From: Cristatella mucedo
Taxonomy: Eukaryota > Bryozoa > Phylactolaemata > Cristatellidae
Length of the DNA: 64,000 bases
Assembly (NCBI GenBank): GCA_009760855.2
Contig: WPIO01000010.1
Coordinates: 8,818,501 to 8,882,500, forward strand
Direction of reading: 5' to 3'
A model generated the notes under the pieces. It saw only the letters and a program-made list of their open reading frames with translations. It had not been told where the DNA came from and ran no database searches. Below, piece after piece: positions 14,401 to 22,289 of this stretch (positions within the stretch are counted from its first letter, which is position 1; every line of letters starts with the position of its first letter). The position numbers and the translations under genes were made by a program.

Positions 14401-17400
14401 TGCTTGTCCTCTAGACGTCATACCTATGGTCCTCCTCACACACGTTGATTTTTTCTCCAGTCATAGCTAGCATAATTAATATGTCCTTCAGTCGAGCTGG
14501 TTTGGTCTAGTGGTTAAGGTGCTCGCCCCGACCAAAGTTCGACATGATCACTGGCCAGCCCCACCGATTTTATGGCGCTCATCTCTAAAAATTGCTTAGC
14601 AGTGCATATTCTCAAAAATGTGCTAGCATAATGTCACGGAATTGGGTATATACTCGCCACACATGGCACTGTATAAAATGCAATCGTTAGGGCTTCATGC
14701 AAGCGATATTTAGCTTCACAAGTGGATAATACTCTGTTAGAGCCAGAGGTCGGTTGGTAGAACTTTTTCATGTCAATGTTTTTTTTCATGAAGATTTAAG
14801 CATAATTCCGAGAGTTTCAGAAGAATATACTCTTAGCATAATGCTGTGTAAGATGCAATCTTTTCCTAAGCTTCGAAAGGCTTATTTTTAGAACAGCAGT
14901 CGGATCACATTAGATGACAGTTCTTCGTAGGACCTAAATTATTTTTGTGTTCAATCTCTAGGGATTGTTTCAAAACAAATCTGTCAACTGCCATCTGGTG
15001 AGCCTTTTAAAGTATGCAGTGCATCCCATGCATCTGTTCTAGGTCCACTTCTTTACCCCATTTATAATCACCCATTTGCCCATATAGGTAGCCAATGATG
15101 GTCTAGGTTTTCTTTTTTATGTAGATGGTATGCTGCTGTGTGACATGCTCCCTCCCTTCAGCACCCCAAATTTTCTTTACTCCTTTGAAGCTTGTATTGC
15201 TAACATTCACACTTCGATGGCTGAACACTTTCTAAAGTTAGGGACCATGCAACATAATTGATAGTTAAGGGGAAATCGAATGTCACTCAGAAACTGGAAG
15301 CCTAGCCTTCAACATTGGCTCCATCAGCATATCTCCATAATCTTTGCACGAAATCCGGATGCATGTTCCTAACCCCTCACCAGATTACCACATCAGCTCT
15401 ACAGTCCAGTCTGCTTTTACCTATGATACTGGCCCGAAAGATTTATGCATCGGACATAAAGAAATAACCTGAAATTTAGCATCATTTTAAGACAATTAAG
15501 CTGACAACTACCATATGTTGGGCTTGGTAAGAGGCAGCAATATTTGTATATTTGTAGCAAATTATGCTACCACGTTGTTTAACTTACTAGGTGCTTAAAA
15601 CGTGCTAACCAACTGTATTTGGCTGGTTTAACCAGTTTGGAAGCAGTAATGGTTTTTGAGGACAAATTTGCATGGCAGCATCAGAACATCGCAAAGATGG
15701 GCTCTCATGGCAAGGGTTCTCCTCTTAAAAAATGCATCTCAGCAACAGTGTCGGGCACGTTTACATGAATGGTCAAGGCTTAAGAAACACGTAATTTTGT
15801 GCTTGCGCAGACATAGTCTGGGTATAGTTTGAGACTTTGCAAGAAATTGGTGGTGTACTTAAAAACAATTATAAGGATAAGATATTTGTATAGCATCCCA
15901 AGAGAACTTAATCTTTTTCTAGACACTTTTTTCAAATTCTATGCCCGATCGAAAAAGTGCTATGGAAACCTATAAAAACTGCTCTGGGTCTTAGAAAGCA
16001 TCTGAAATGCGAAACTCTTGCCGATCTGCTTGCATTTAAAAGTGTCAATCACAACTGTGAGATGCAATTTCAATTTAGTACATACATTTGGAAAACCAAG
16101 CGAGTTGAAATGTAGAATGGAGTTCATACGATTTCTTTAATTCCTGTTAATCTGAAAACGATATTGACTTGCTTTTCTTTGCTACTGCTCCATGAACTCA
16201 TTCCATTTTTTTCGAACCATGGTTGGTCAAAGGCGGCTCATTTGCAAAATAGCTCGCTTTGAATCGTTGATTGTTACTAAGGAAAACGATATTGACCTGT
16301 GTTTCTTTGCTATTGCTCCATGAACTCATTCCAATATTTTGCACCATTTCTGGTCTAAGGCTACTCATTTGCAAAATAGCTCGCTTTGAATCGTTGATTG
16401 TTACTAAGGAAATACCCGACGTAATCACTCAGATGTATTTGTGCAGAGGGGAAAACTTTACATCCAGTAAAACCCACACCTACGTGTTGTAACGATGCTA
16501 AAGAATAGCATCGTTCGAAAATAGTGATTGCGTGGAAATCAAAAGGTTACTCCAGATACTTCACGAAACATACCTCTTTTGCGTTTTCTTTTGCCTAGTT
16601 AGCCAATGTATGAGCATGGAACGTTTGTTACTGCTACTGCTTACCCATGTGAATGCTATGTTTTGGTAAAATGTTGTTGACCAGTAGTTTATCATAAAAA
16701 AATAAAAATTTATTTGCGTAGCACCCCAAGCATCCCGTTTGGCAGTCCATATGTCAGTTTTCCCTGATTGCACGGGTGCTTGCACATGTGGGCACCTATT
16801 TGTGTAGGCGTGCATTCTCGTGCATGCGTGTTCAGCCGTCTGCTGCTGACGCTGCTACTCCGGCAGACTGTGCTGTCTGCTGCAGATGCACGAGCCTCGG
16901 CTGCCGGTCAAAGTGTGAGCGGCATAACATCGGTCGGAGTGGTCGGCTCCTCTGGTCAGCCAGTCGTGGCAGCAGGTCCACTGCCGACCCTGGCACCAGT
17001 GAACGTGATGCCAGTGAGCGGCTATGATGCGACTGGTGGGATGCCCTTGGCAATAGGTAGGTGTGGAACGTTGATCGAATATCCGAGGAAGCCTATCGCA
17101 GCAATGGATTAGTGGAGATAATGCATTATGCTCTACAGGTGAAGTCTGTTTTATGATTTCCATGCAAGTAGTGAGTATTCATATGTGAGTGATGCACGTG
17201 AAGAGGTTCTGCTGCAGGTTTGACACGGCTGGTCGTGCTGGCCATGGTGTCCCTCGTCCATCTTTAGATTATGTGTTCCTTGATAATGCTCCGCTGCTAT
17301 CTGAAATAGCTTCCAGTCAGGCTTTGCATAGTACCAACTGCTCGTGACTCATGTCGTTTAGCTGTGCATCTAACCAACCTCAAGTTTTGATATACCAAAA

Positions 17401-18009
17401 CCTTCAGTTTTTATCCTTGCTAAGCCTTGAACACACTATGACTAGTGGGGGAGGGAGTTCGTCACATCTGATCTGTTAGACAAAATTCAGGTTATGGGTT
17501 ATAACCAAGACCCTCTGCATGGTCAAAACAACTCGACTGGTGTCGTAGACCATTTATTTGATTTCTACTTGGTATCTTTTTTGTATGAATGCCATATGGC
17601 AAAACTTTAGACGGTTTGTCCGGGCAACATTGTTGAACCATTTGCTTATTAAGGATTTATTTTTCACATGCACATTTTAGCGATTTCCGTGCAGAACTTT
17701 CTGTTTGGTGATGTGCTGCCAATGAAATCGCTGCAAATAAATAGCAGCTTTGTTGTTATCGTCTATTGTGTTTGTGCATCCCGAGATGCCTAGGTAGAGA
17801 GCTTTTTATGGAACCTGGAACCTCTGGTTTACTTTGCAGCACCTGGCAATTATCTGGCCTACAGTGGTGGTGCTGGTACAGCAGTGTTCCGAGGTAGTCC
17901 TGAGCAGCAGCAGCAACCGCAACTGTGGACCCATTCGTCTATGGGTGCCTTGCAAGATCATCGACGGAATGATGGGGCGTTTTCCGATCTCTCTTCGTTC
18001 GGGAAGTGA
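2695..18009 (+). CDS. Unrecognised Q/A/P/S-rich protein, 4 coding exons, 442 aa
   Basis: The model joins 2,695-2,931, 3,569-4,300, 16,867-17,056 and 17,840-18,009. Phases agree at every junction (0, 0, 1) and the reading frame is open to TGA. The ATG at 2,695 has G at -3. Residues 1-55 are Ala/Pro/Gly/Ser-rich; 57-63 form an acidic-hydrophobic patch DDLDLFD, like activation-domain motifs. Residues about 100-320 are rich in Gln, His, Leu, Pro and Ala (runs such as QQSHQQQ and QPLQQQP). The last exon has QQQQPQLW and ends SDLSSFGK. No folded domain, signal peptide or membrane segment is visible. The composition resembles nuclear co-regulators or RNA-associated scaffold proteins, but I do not recognise a family and assign no function. 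The 12.5 kb intron may hide further exons. The gene converges on lipoxygenase copy A. No AATAAA was found within about 700 bp after the stop. Confidence 0.5.
2993..3190 (+). mobile_element. Possible tRNA-derived SINE (second family), degraded
   Basis: A tRNA-like head contains a B box GGTTCAAGTCC (3,032-3,042) and an A-box-like tagccatggggtaaagc upstream. The following about 130 bp have no coding character. It lies in the first intron of the Q-rich gene. It is not a real tRNA gene because no acceptor stem pairs. Confidence 0.4.
3569..4300 (+). CDS. Q-rich gene, large Gln/Pro/Ala exon
   Basis: The acceptor is ttctactgtag and the donor CAG|gttcgt, which is a weak match. There are 244 codons, phase 0 at both ends, starting VQATSCFGIDKF. 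Gln, His, Pro and Leu are abundant and no stop occurs. If the weak donor is not used the frame runs on to a stop at 4,360, giving an alternative short C terminus. Confidence 0.6.
4301..5378 (+). other. Start of the 12.5 kb intron, nothing recognised
   Basis: AT-rich sequence follows the weak donor at 4,301. It holds no recognisable exon or repeat family. A short taataataat run near 4,370 is present. Confidence 0.4.
5407..5535. repeat. Imperfect (CTG)n/(CTA)n trinucleotide repeat
   Basis: A run of CTG/TGC units is interrupted by CTA and CCA units. One plus-strand frame reads Thr/Ala and stays open to about 5,678, where a gtacag donor occurs, so it could in principle be an exon of the Q-rich gene. 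Its phase does not fit the neighbouring exons, so I annotate the repeat only. Confidence 0.8.
5536..6515. other. Intronic sequence, nothing firm
   Basis: I see no supported exon. A weak tRNA-like stretch around 6,326-6,400 (ggcccaccgggtaaag) could be a further decayed SINE head, but it lacks a convincing B box. Confidence 0.35.
6514..6660 (+). mobile_element. tRNA-derived SINE (second family)
   Basis: The head has an A box (tagcccaggtggtaagg) and a B box (gttcgaatcc) at tRNA-like spacing, followed by a non-tRNA body. The bases around the head do not form a seven-pair acceptor stem, so it is a SINE or tRNA relic rather than a tRNA gene. Confidence 0.55.
6661..8148. other. Intronic sequence, no supported exon
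   Basis: Several GC-richer patches (7,030-7,350 and 7,660-7,840) contain acceptor-like and donor-like sites and open frames, for example cag|CAGCAAG near 7,728 and CCAG|gtattc near 7,838. The predicted peptides are not convincing and phases do not force their inclusion in the Q-rich gene. Confidence 0.3.
8149..8245 (+). mobile_element. SINE, truncated copy of the main family
   Basis: It keeps part of the head (ggcgttaaggtgctt) and the tail block gcgcctggatagagattaag followed by ttctcttaaagcgcttt. The middle of the tRNA-related head is deleted. Confidence 0.6.
8343..8480 (+). mobile_element. tRNA-derived SINE, main family, near full length
   Basis: The head carries tggtttggtctagcggtta (A-box region) and aggtcgtgggccgagcccc (B-box region). 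The tail is gaagcgcctgaatagagatt, then aagttctcttgggtgctata and an AT-rich end. This is the reference copy for the family in this window. Confidence 0.8.
8481..9579. other. Intronic sequence, nothing recognised
   Basis: AT-rich, with no exon, repeat family or RNA gene that I can support. Confidence 0.4.
9580..9712 (-). mobile_element. tRNA-derived SINE, main family, minus strand
   Basis: Read on the minus strand it has the head with a B-box-like ggctcgagc motif and the tail with gcctgaatagagattgag. The AT-rich 3' end lies at the left (ataatataattcatttgta). Confidence 0.75.
9713..10640. other. Intronic sequence, nothing firm
   Basis: Long minus-strand open frames (9,628-10,161) partly run through the SINE and show no recognisable domain. 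No exon is supported. Confidence 0.35.
10641..10735. repeat. (TG)n-rich microsatellite, imperfect
   Basis: Runs of tgtgtg are interrupted by gcg and ttt units. Open frames across it are repeat artefacts. Confidence 0.8.
10740..11546 (+). mobile_element. LINE 3' end (CR1/L2-like reverse transcriptase), degraded
   Basis: Plus-strand frames give KLVHLFVTLHLDYCNSL, the familiar thumb-region motif, then QVQNSAVCLVYL across a frameshift, and near the C terminus PKVTNSLPAI followed by FQSHLKTLLFL and a stop at 11,274. The 3' UTR ends with gatagagatttagttcctgt and an ATT repeat at 11,530-11,546. Several frameshifts and stops make it non-functional. The clade is inferred from motifs remembered from CR1/L2 elements. 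Confidence 0.75.
11547..12015. other. Intronic sequence, nothing recognised
   Basis: No exon or repeat family is supported. A 97-codon open frame at 11,808-12,101 has no recognisable domain and runs into the following repeat. Confidence 0.35.
12017..13140 (+). repeat. Direct repeat copy 1 containing LINE reverse-transcriptase relic
   Basis: This about 1.1 kb unit recurs at 14,573-15,573. It encodes broken reverse-transcriptase motifs on the plus strand: SVLGPLL-like sequence near 12,590, a degraded FxYADD region near 12,665 and AEHFLKL near 12,770. It starts with a 65-bp segment (12,017-12,081) repeated exactly or nearly so at 13,143-13,207. It carries an AT microsatellite (12,410-12,460) that the second copy lacks. 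Confidence 0.75.
12410..12460. repeat. AT-rich palindromic microsatellite (tatat/attat units)
   Basis: A run of tattatatattatat words occurs inside direct repeat copy 1. The matching place in copy 2 (near 14,893) has only a few bases, so the run arose or expanded after the repeat was duplicated. Confidence 0.8.
13143..13207 (+). repeat. 65-bp segment repeated from 12,017-12,081
   Basis: The segment reads ttttgatagctggctgcact, continues through gtgatgcacaaatg and ends with caataaacc. It is identical or nearly so to the start of direct repeat copy 1, 1,126 bp upstream, so the element was at least partly tandem. Confidence 0.8.
13208..14493. other. Decayed repeat DNA between the direct repeats
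   Basis: AT-rich with weak LINE-like peptides on the plus strand and an AT-rich patch of gaataatata words near 13,990-14,060. No gene is supported. Confidence 0.35.
14494..14566 (+). mobile_element. SINE head, main family, truncated
   Basis: The tRNA-related head (gagctggtttggtctagtgg through ctcgccccgac) is present, but the tail is missing. The sequence runs straight into direct repeat copy 2, so the two elements are joined by a rearrangement or nested insertion. Confidence 0.65.
14573..15573 (+). repeat. Direct repeat copy 2 containing LINE reverse-transcriptase relic
   Basis: Nearly collinear with 12,092-13,130, with a few percent differences and without the AT microsatellite. It carries the same broken reverse-transcriptase motifs. 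Confidence 0.8.
15574..16153. other. Intronic sequence with a minus-strand LINE/SINE tail
   Basis: Around 15,868-15,940 the minus strand carries the shared retroelement tail (complement of agagaacttaatctttttct). Otherwise nothing is recognised. Confidence 0.45.
16154..16410. repeat. Two-copy tandem repeat, 128-bp unit
   Basis: The units 16,154-16,281 and 16,282-16,410 both start gaaaacgatattgac and share gctcgctttgaatcgttgat near the end. They differ at scattered positions in the middle. Confidence 0.9.
16867..17056 (+). CDS. Q-rich gene, penultimate exon
   Basis: The acceptor is ctgctactccggcag and the donor ATAG|gtaggt is strong. It encodes TVLSAADARASAAGQ through GGMPLAI and ends one base into a codon. 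Small residues (Ala, Ser, Gly, Val) dominate, as in the neighbouring exons. Confidence 0.55.
17057..17839 (+). other. Last intron of the Q-rich gene
   Basis: The intron starts gtaggtg and ends tttactttgcag. Its interior is T-rich and contains no recognised element. Confidence 0.5.
17840..18009 (+). CDS. Q-rich gene, terminal exon
   Basis: The acceptor is ggtttactttgcag. The first two bases complete the codon left by the previous exon (GCA, Ala). The exon encodes PGNYLAYSGGAG, a Gln run (EQQQQPQ) and the C terminus SDLSSFGK before TGA. The exact phase match supports the join to 16,867-17,056. Confidence 0.6.
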
Positions 18010-18500
18010 ATGGCATACTTGCAGACACTTTCTGAGCATTACTATGGCATTCTGTACAAACAAATCAGGTGGATAGAGCAATTTTGCTGTATTAATTGTA
18101 ATTGCCGATTTAATTTTATGACCCGATGTCGCTAGCAGTGGGAACGCTAGCTGAGGGCCTGTAACACTCGAGGCACTGGGTGGAGGAGCGAAGCTGTCAT
18201 ATACGTTTGTGCCAGTGGGCGGCTAGCGATTTGTTTCTCCGTGCATGCACCCACAGACGTTGGAATGCTTTGCATAGCTTATAACAGACCTTGCTGGCTG
18301 TTCTACTGCTGAGGAGTTCACCATTTCGGTTGACCCCCTCCTCCTAGCTTTTCAGCTGTTTTCTCATTCGCTGTGTTGCATATAGGATCGAGTGCCGGGC
18401 TTTTTTGTGTAGCTTTTTTCAGAGCTGTCAAACTATTCCTTTTAAATATTGAATTGTGGCACTCTTGGTTTTGGTCATCGCAACAGAGCTCATGCCTTTT
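18010..18500 (+). other. 3' flank or 3' UTR of the Q-rich gene, duplicated near lipoxygenase copy B
   Basis: The stretch from about 18,105 to 18,480 is clearly similar to 47,748-48,105. Shared words include gctgagggcc, cggctagcgatt and cctcctagctt. It follows the stop codon at 18,009, so it probably belongs to the 3' UTR or immediate flank. Confidence 0.6.
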
Positions 18501-19039
18501 TCTGTGGCTGCATTCCCAAAAACATAAGAATTCGTGTACTGTGAATGAAGAAGCTTGACCACATCGGGCGGTCTGCAGACCAATGCTGTGCTCGGTGTAG
18601 CAAATTGAAGAGTACTCCAAACATTCATGCGCCGCTCACAGGGTAGCTGCAATGCGTTATCACATTACATGCCTACAAGGCGACACTAATAGTTTGCCTT
18701 TTTTTGGCGATTCCTTACCTAACTGAAGCACATATATGACTGAACTAAACATGAAATGGTCATCCAATACCTGAGTATGATTATTTCGAACTTGAATGGA
18801 TTCAGGGATTACGAGATACATGTATCTAGACAATTGTATGAGATCTAAATTTCAAAGTAAAATCCGGGTCTTGTAATAAGCACAATGACTCAATTATAGG
18901 TGTATGAGTGGTGCTGTTAGGTTTTAATCACGTACCATTCTTATTTTCGTAATGGCTTTAACGCCCACCTTTGGATGGGTTACCTAGTGTCGAGGCTGTC
19001 ACAATTCACCAAACTGAAACCTTGTGATAGTCTAGCCGC
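18501..19039. other. Intergenic sequence, nothing recognised
   Basis: AT-rich, with no gene or repeat family that I can support. Confidence 0.4.
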
Positions 19040-19400
19040 AAGCTCCTATGAACCCGAAAGTCTGGAAGTCGCCTCCGGCTTTGGCTGCTACCAGTAATGA
19101 TCTTGCATCATTCAAGTCTCAGTAGTTCCGATGAGCTTTACATTTGCACCAGTGAACTTGCCTTTTTTTGCTGCCGCGAGCATTCACACTTTCCTCAGCA
19201 TATTTCATTGTGTGTTACTCGCCAGAGGTCCTACTAACCGCGAGCCATGAGTGCTTGCTCCAGCAAGCCGGCCTAAGCATGCTACTTGTTTACTTTTGCA
19301 TGCTGGATACCGAGGTCTTCACTTGCCCTTGGCTAGTGATTTCCCTGCCTCGATAGAGATAACTATTTTATTTGGACTCTATACAAACGAACTAGTAGTA
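19040..19400 (+). mobile_element. LINE C-terminal fragment plus 3' tail, degraded
   Basis: The sequence near 19,055-19,140 reads like the reverse-transcriptase C terminus (PKVWKSPPALAATSNDLASF-like across stops). The tail cctcgatagagataactatt lies at 19,350-19,369. Confidence 0.5.
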
Positions 19401-19719
19401 TAATTATGGTTAGCTAGCCTTAAAGCAAAGCCTCAGGCGCTACAAATTGGGACTATAACAGAAAAGGGACTGCTAAATGCTCTCTTTTTTTAGACGGTAT
19501 TCAATTTGGTCTTCAGCAAGCTTTCTTCCGGTTTCTATTAAGAGTTTTCAAAAACTTCGGTACCACAATTTTTTGGTAGAGACTGGCAAGATTATTTTAG
19601 CGATGGTTCTTCGGTGGTCTGAATAATAAGGGTTGGTCTTTTGTTTATGTCCCAAGAGACCCAAATGTGTAACCAGGCACTTTACAATTTGCTTAAAGGC
19701 CAGGCCTCGAAAAAACAAT

Positions 19720-19860
19720 CATATTGTTATTGTATAGTCAATTTTAAAAGCAACAATAAATATATTTTCATTGTCATAGCTAACAATACAATATATTGTT
19801 ATTGTAATTGCAAGCAATACAATATATTGGCATTGTCATTGGAAGCAAAAATGATAAAAT
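19720..19860. repeat. AT-rich imperfect tandem repeat
   Basis: Repeated words such as caatacaatatattg and ttattgta recur about every 30 bp. Open frames here are repeat products. Confidence 0.65.
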
Positions 19861-20034
19861 TATGCACCTAATGTGCTGCACGGACTTACACAGTCCGCGA
19901 TCCCCGAAATTCGGTCAGACTCAGGACTCGGGGAGTGCTGTTAATTTAAAAACTAAAGCGTCCCAAAAGTGTTGCATGTTATTCATGTTTATCAAGCATG
20001 ATATTACTCACCATTCAATTGCGTTTTCCTTTGC

Positions 20035-20107
20035 AGCAAATGTAAAGCGCCTAGAAAGAGATTGAGTTCTCCGAGGGTGCTTTATCAAGTGCATTATTAT
20101 TATTATT
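20035..20107 (+). mobile_element. LINE 3' tail with ATT repeat
   Basis: The tail gtaaagcgcctagaaagaga runs into tgagttctccgagggtgctt and ends in a (ATT)n run. It marks the 3' end of a decayed plus-strand LINE whose body upstream is not recognisable. Confidence 0.65.
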
Positions 20108-20309
20108 GCAATAATGTAGATATCGTCCATCTGCACAATACAATATTGTTAATGAACGAAATACAAAATATTTTTAGTAATTCAGTAGTTTGTCCGATAA
20201 ATTTATTTTGTGAAGGCCTGCTAAAGAGAATCAATCAATAGGCTAGGGTTAGTAAAATGCATGGTATCACACTTATATAAGCATACAAAACACGCAAGCA
20301 TCGACAAGC

Positions 20310-20720
20310 AAATGCAAATGCAAATTGGGGGACACTCAAACCCACCAGTGAATTGGAGCTCGGGACTGTAACACGCCTTGAATCATCAAAAGGTTAGGAC
20401 ACAAAGTAAACAGCAACCAAAAAAGACATGAGCATTGTTGCCAAAGGATAGCTTATAGGAACAGATGTGCTTTGAGCTAAGACTTATATGGAATGATGTC
20501 ATTGCAATTAGTGACCCTAGCTGGAAGCTTGTTCCAGACTCTCAGCGAATACGAGCTGAAATCTCAATTGGCGACAGATTTCTGTCTGATGTGAGCGACT
20601 GACGGCGAGGTAGCTACACACCAAGGAGCTAGTGCTGCCAGAGCTGGACAGGAAGGCACGAGTTAAACAACCCATAAGCCAGACAGAGGATATGAAAAAT
20701 CGAATCGATGCTCGATAGGG
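20310..20720 (-). mobile_element. LINE reverse-transcriptase C-terminal fragment
   Basis: On the minus strand the sequence near 20,520-20,560 reads RVWNKLPARVTNCNDI and continues KAHLFL, matching the end of CR1/L2-like reverse transcriptases. Stops and frameshifts interrupt it. Confidence 0.55.
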
Positions 20721-21357
20721 AGAAGTGAAAAGAAAGACCGTGTTACGATGTGGCTGCTACAGTCGTTAACGACACACCCAATCAACTGCTAAATTCTGAA
20801 CCGGTTCCGGGTGACTAAGTGCACTGGCCGGGATTCGCGTCTAAATGGAATTTCGGTAATTCTTTTAATGATTCAAGAAAAGGCTCCAAGTGGCTCCGTC
20901 GCCACTTTTCGCTTCGACTTTCGCGGCTTCACTCTGTCGTGGTTTTTTCAAGTATACATTAAAAAGTTATCGAAGTAGTGAAAATGATGTAGCGGTGCTC
21001 GGTCATTTGAGTCAATAGTGCACCCTTCTATTGCTATTAAAATTAAAATTACTGTACGTATGGACTGTAGGCATATGTATGTGAGCATCCCTGCAAGTTC
21101 TTCAAAGCCAGGTACAGCCGCTCGACCACTACTCATGTGTGGGCAAGAATATTTCCCCAAACAATCGGGTTTGGTGAAATCAAGCTGATCAGAGCGTGCT
21201 GTTCACTGATTAGCTATCATCCTCTTCCTATCCTGGCCACTGATAGGCTCAGCCTCACGCAAGTTCGTTTTTCTATTACACGTCTACTTCGTTACTCACA
21301 GGAAGGCCACTTGCTCTTGTGTTTGCAATTTATGAGAACTTTCATCTAAGCCCCACG
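20721..21357. other. Intergenic sequence, nothing recognised
   Basis: Open frames up to 70 codons only. The right end may be the 5' part of the Tigger element, but no terminal inverted repeat was identified. Confidence 0.4.
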
Positions 21358-21730
21358 ATGGCTCCTAAACGTGCTTCTTCTATGCCTTCTGAAGATGAAC
21401 GTAAGCACCAGAGGAAGACATTTACCATCCAGGAGAAGGTGAAACCCTTGGATATAATCAAAGATGGCAAGAAAATCTTGGAGCTTTCTGGCCGTTACGA
21501 TTTGAATGAGCCTACCGTTTGCTCTATCCATAAAGAAAAAAAAAGAAAATCCGTGCAACGGCTACTGTCTCTTTCAAAAAGGAAGCAAAGCGCACCGTGA
21601 CCAGTCTTCATTAGTTCATAGTGAAAACGGAGCCTGCCGTTTGGATCAGCGACAGTCGAAAGCAAAAAATAGTCGTTGGATTCTCCGGTCATTCGGGAGA
21701 AGACGAGGCAGCTCTTCACCTTCATCGCTT
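21358..21730 (+). pseudogene. Tigger/pogo transposase N-terminal remnant
   Basis: The open frame from ATG 21,358 begins MAPKRASSMPSEDERK, followed by FTIQEKVKPLDIIKDGK and VCSIHKEKKRK. This is the CENP-B-like helix-turn-helix start of pogo/Tigger transposases, DNA-cutting enzymes of the Tc1/mariner superfamily. An A-rich stretch near 21,535-21,550 shifts the frame. A second frame then gives SFKKEAKRTVTSLH, an internal stop and TEPAVWISD. A SINE interrupts the remnant at 21,731. The catalytic DDE domain is not seen, so it cannot be active. Confidence 0.85.
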
Positions 21731-21871
21731 GAATTGACCCAAGGGTCAAGGTGCTCGCTCCGACCAATATCTGGCCGAGGTCGTGGGCTCGAGCCCCATG
21801 GCATATGTGAAGCACCCGACTAGAGATTAAATTCTCTTAGGGTGCTATGCAATTAAATTAAATTTTATTTT
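21731..21871 (+). mobile_element. tRNA-derived SINE with perfect 10-bp target-site duplication
   Basis: The head has tcgtgggctcgagcccc and the tail agcacccgactagagattaa with an AT-rich end. It is flanked by ttcatcgctt at 21,721-21,730 and again at 21,872-21,881, the expected footprint of target-primed insertion. It lies inside the Tigger remnant and is therefore younger than it. Confidence 0.9.
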
Positions 21872-21881
21872 TTCATCGCTT

Positions 21882-22289
21882 CATTATCGAACAAGTTGCC
21901 CTCTTTTCATAGGTTAGTGGTTGTGTGTAAGAACAACTGTATGTGTGTGATTAAATGTACAATAAGAATAATAAAATTATATTTGGAAAGTCTAAAATTT
22001 CCTTTCTCTGATTTTGTCTAATATATTGGGTAATACGAGAGTTAGGTGACTAAATGGGTGTTATTTTGTGTATAAAGAACTTTAACACTTTTAAAAACCC
22101 GTATTTAGAAGGTCGTGAGCAGGTTTCGCATAGTCTAGCTATGAAAAATTTGATTTATAAATAAAGAATCATATTTCGAGGAATTTCGCATATCGTGGTA
22201 GAGTCCGGAACTGATTAATCTCGATTAACGAGTGACGTCTGTATCTGTTTAAAAGAAGCCCAGTTTTTATTTAGAGGTGGCCTACATGG
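21882..22289. other. Probable remainder of the Tigger element
   Basis: AT-rich sequence follows the SINE. It may contain the rest of the decayed DNA transposon. No coding motif is visible. Confidence 0.3.
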
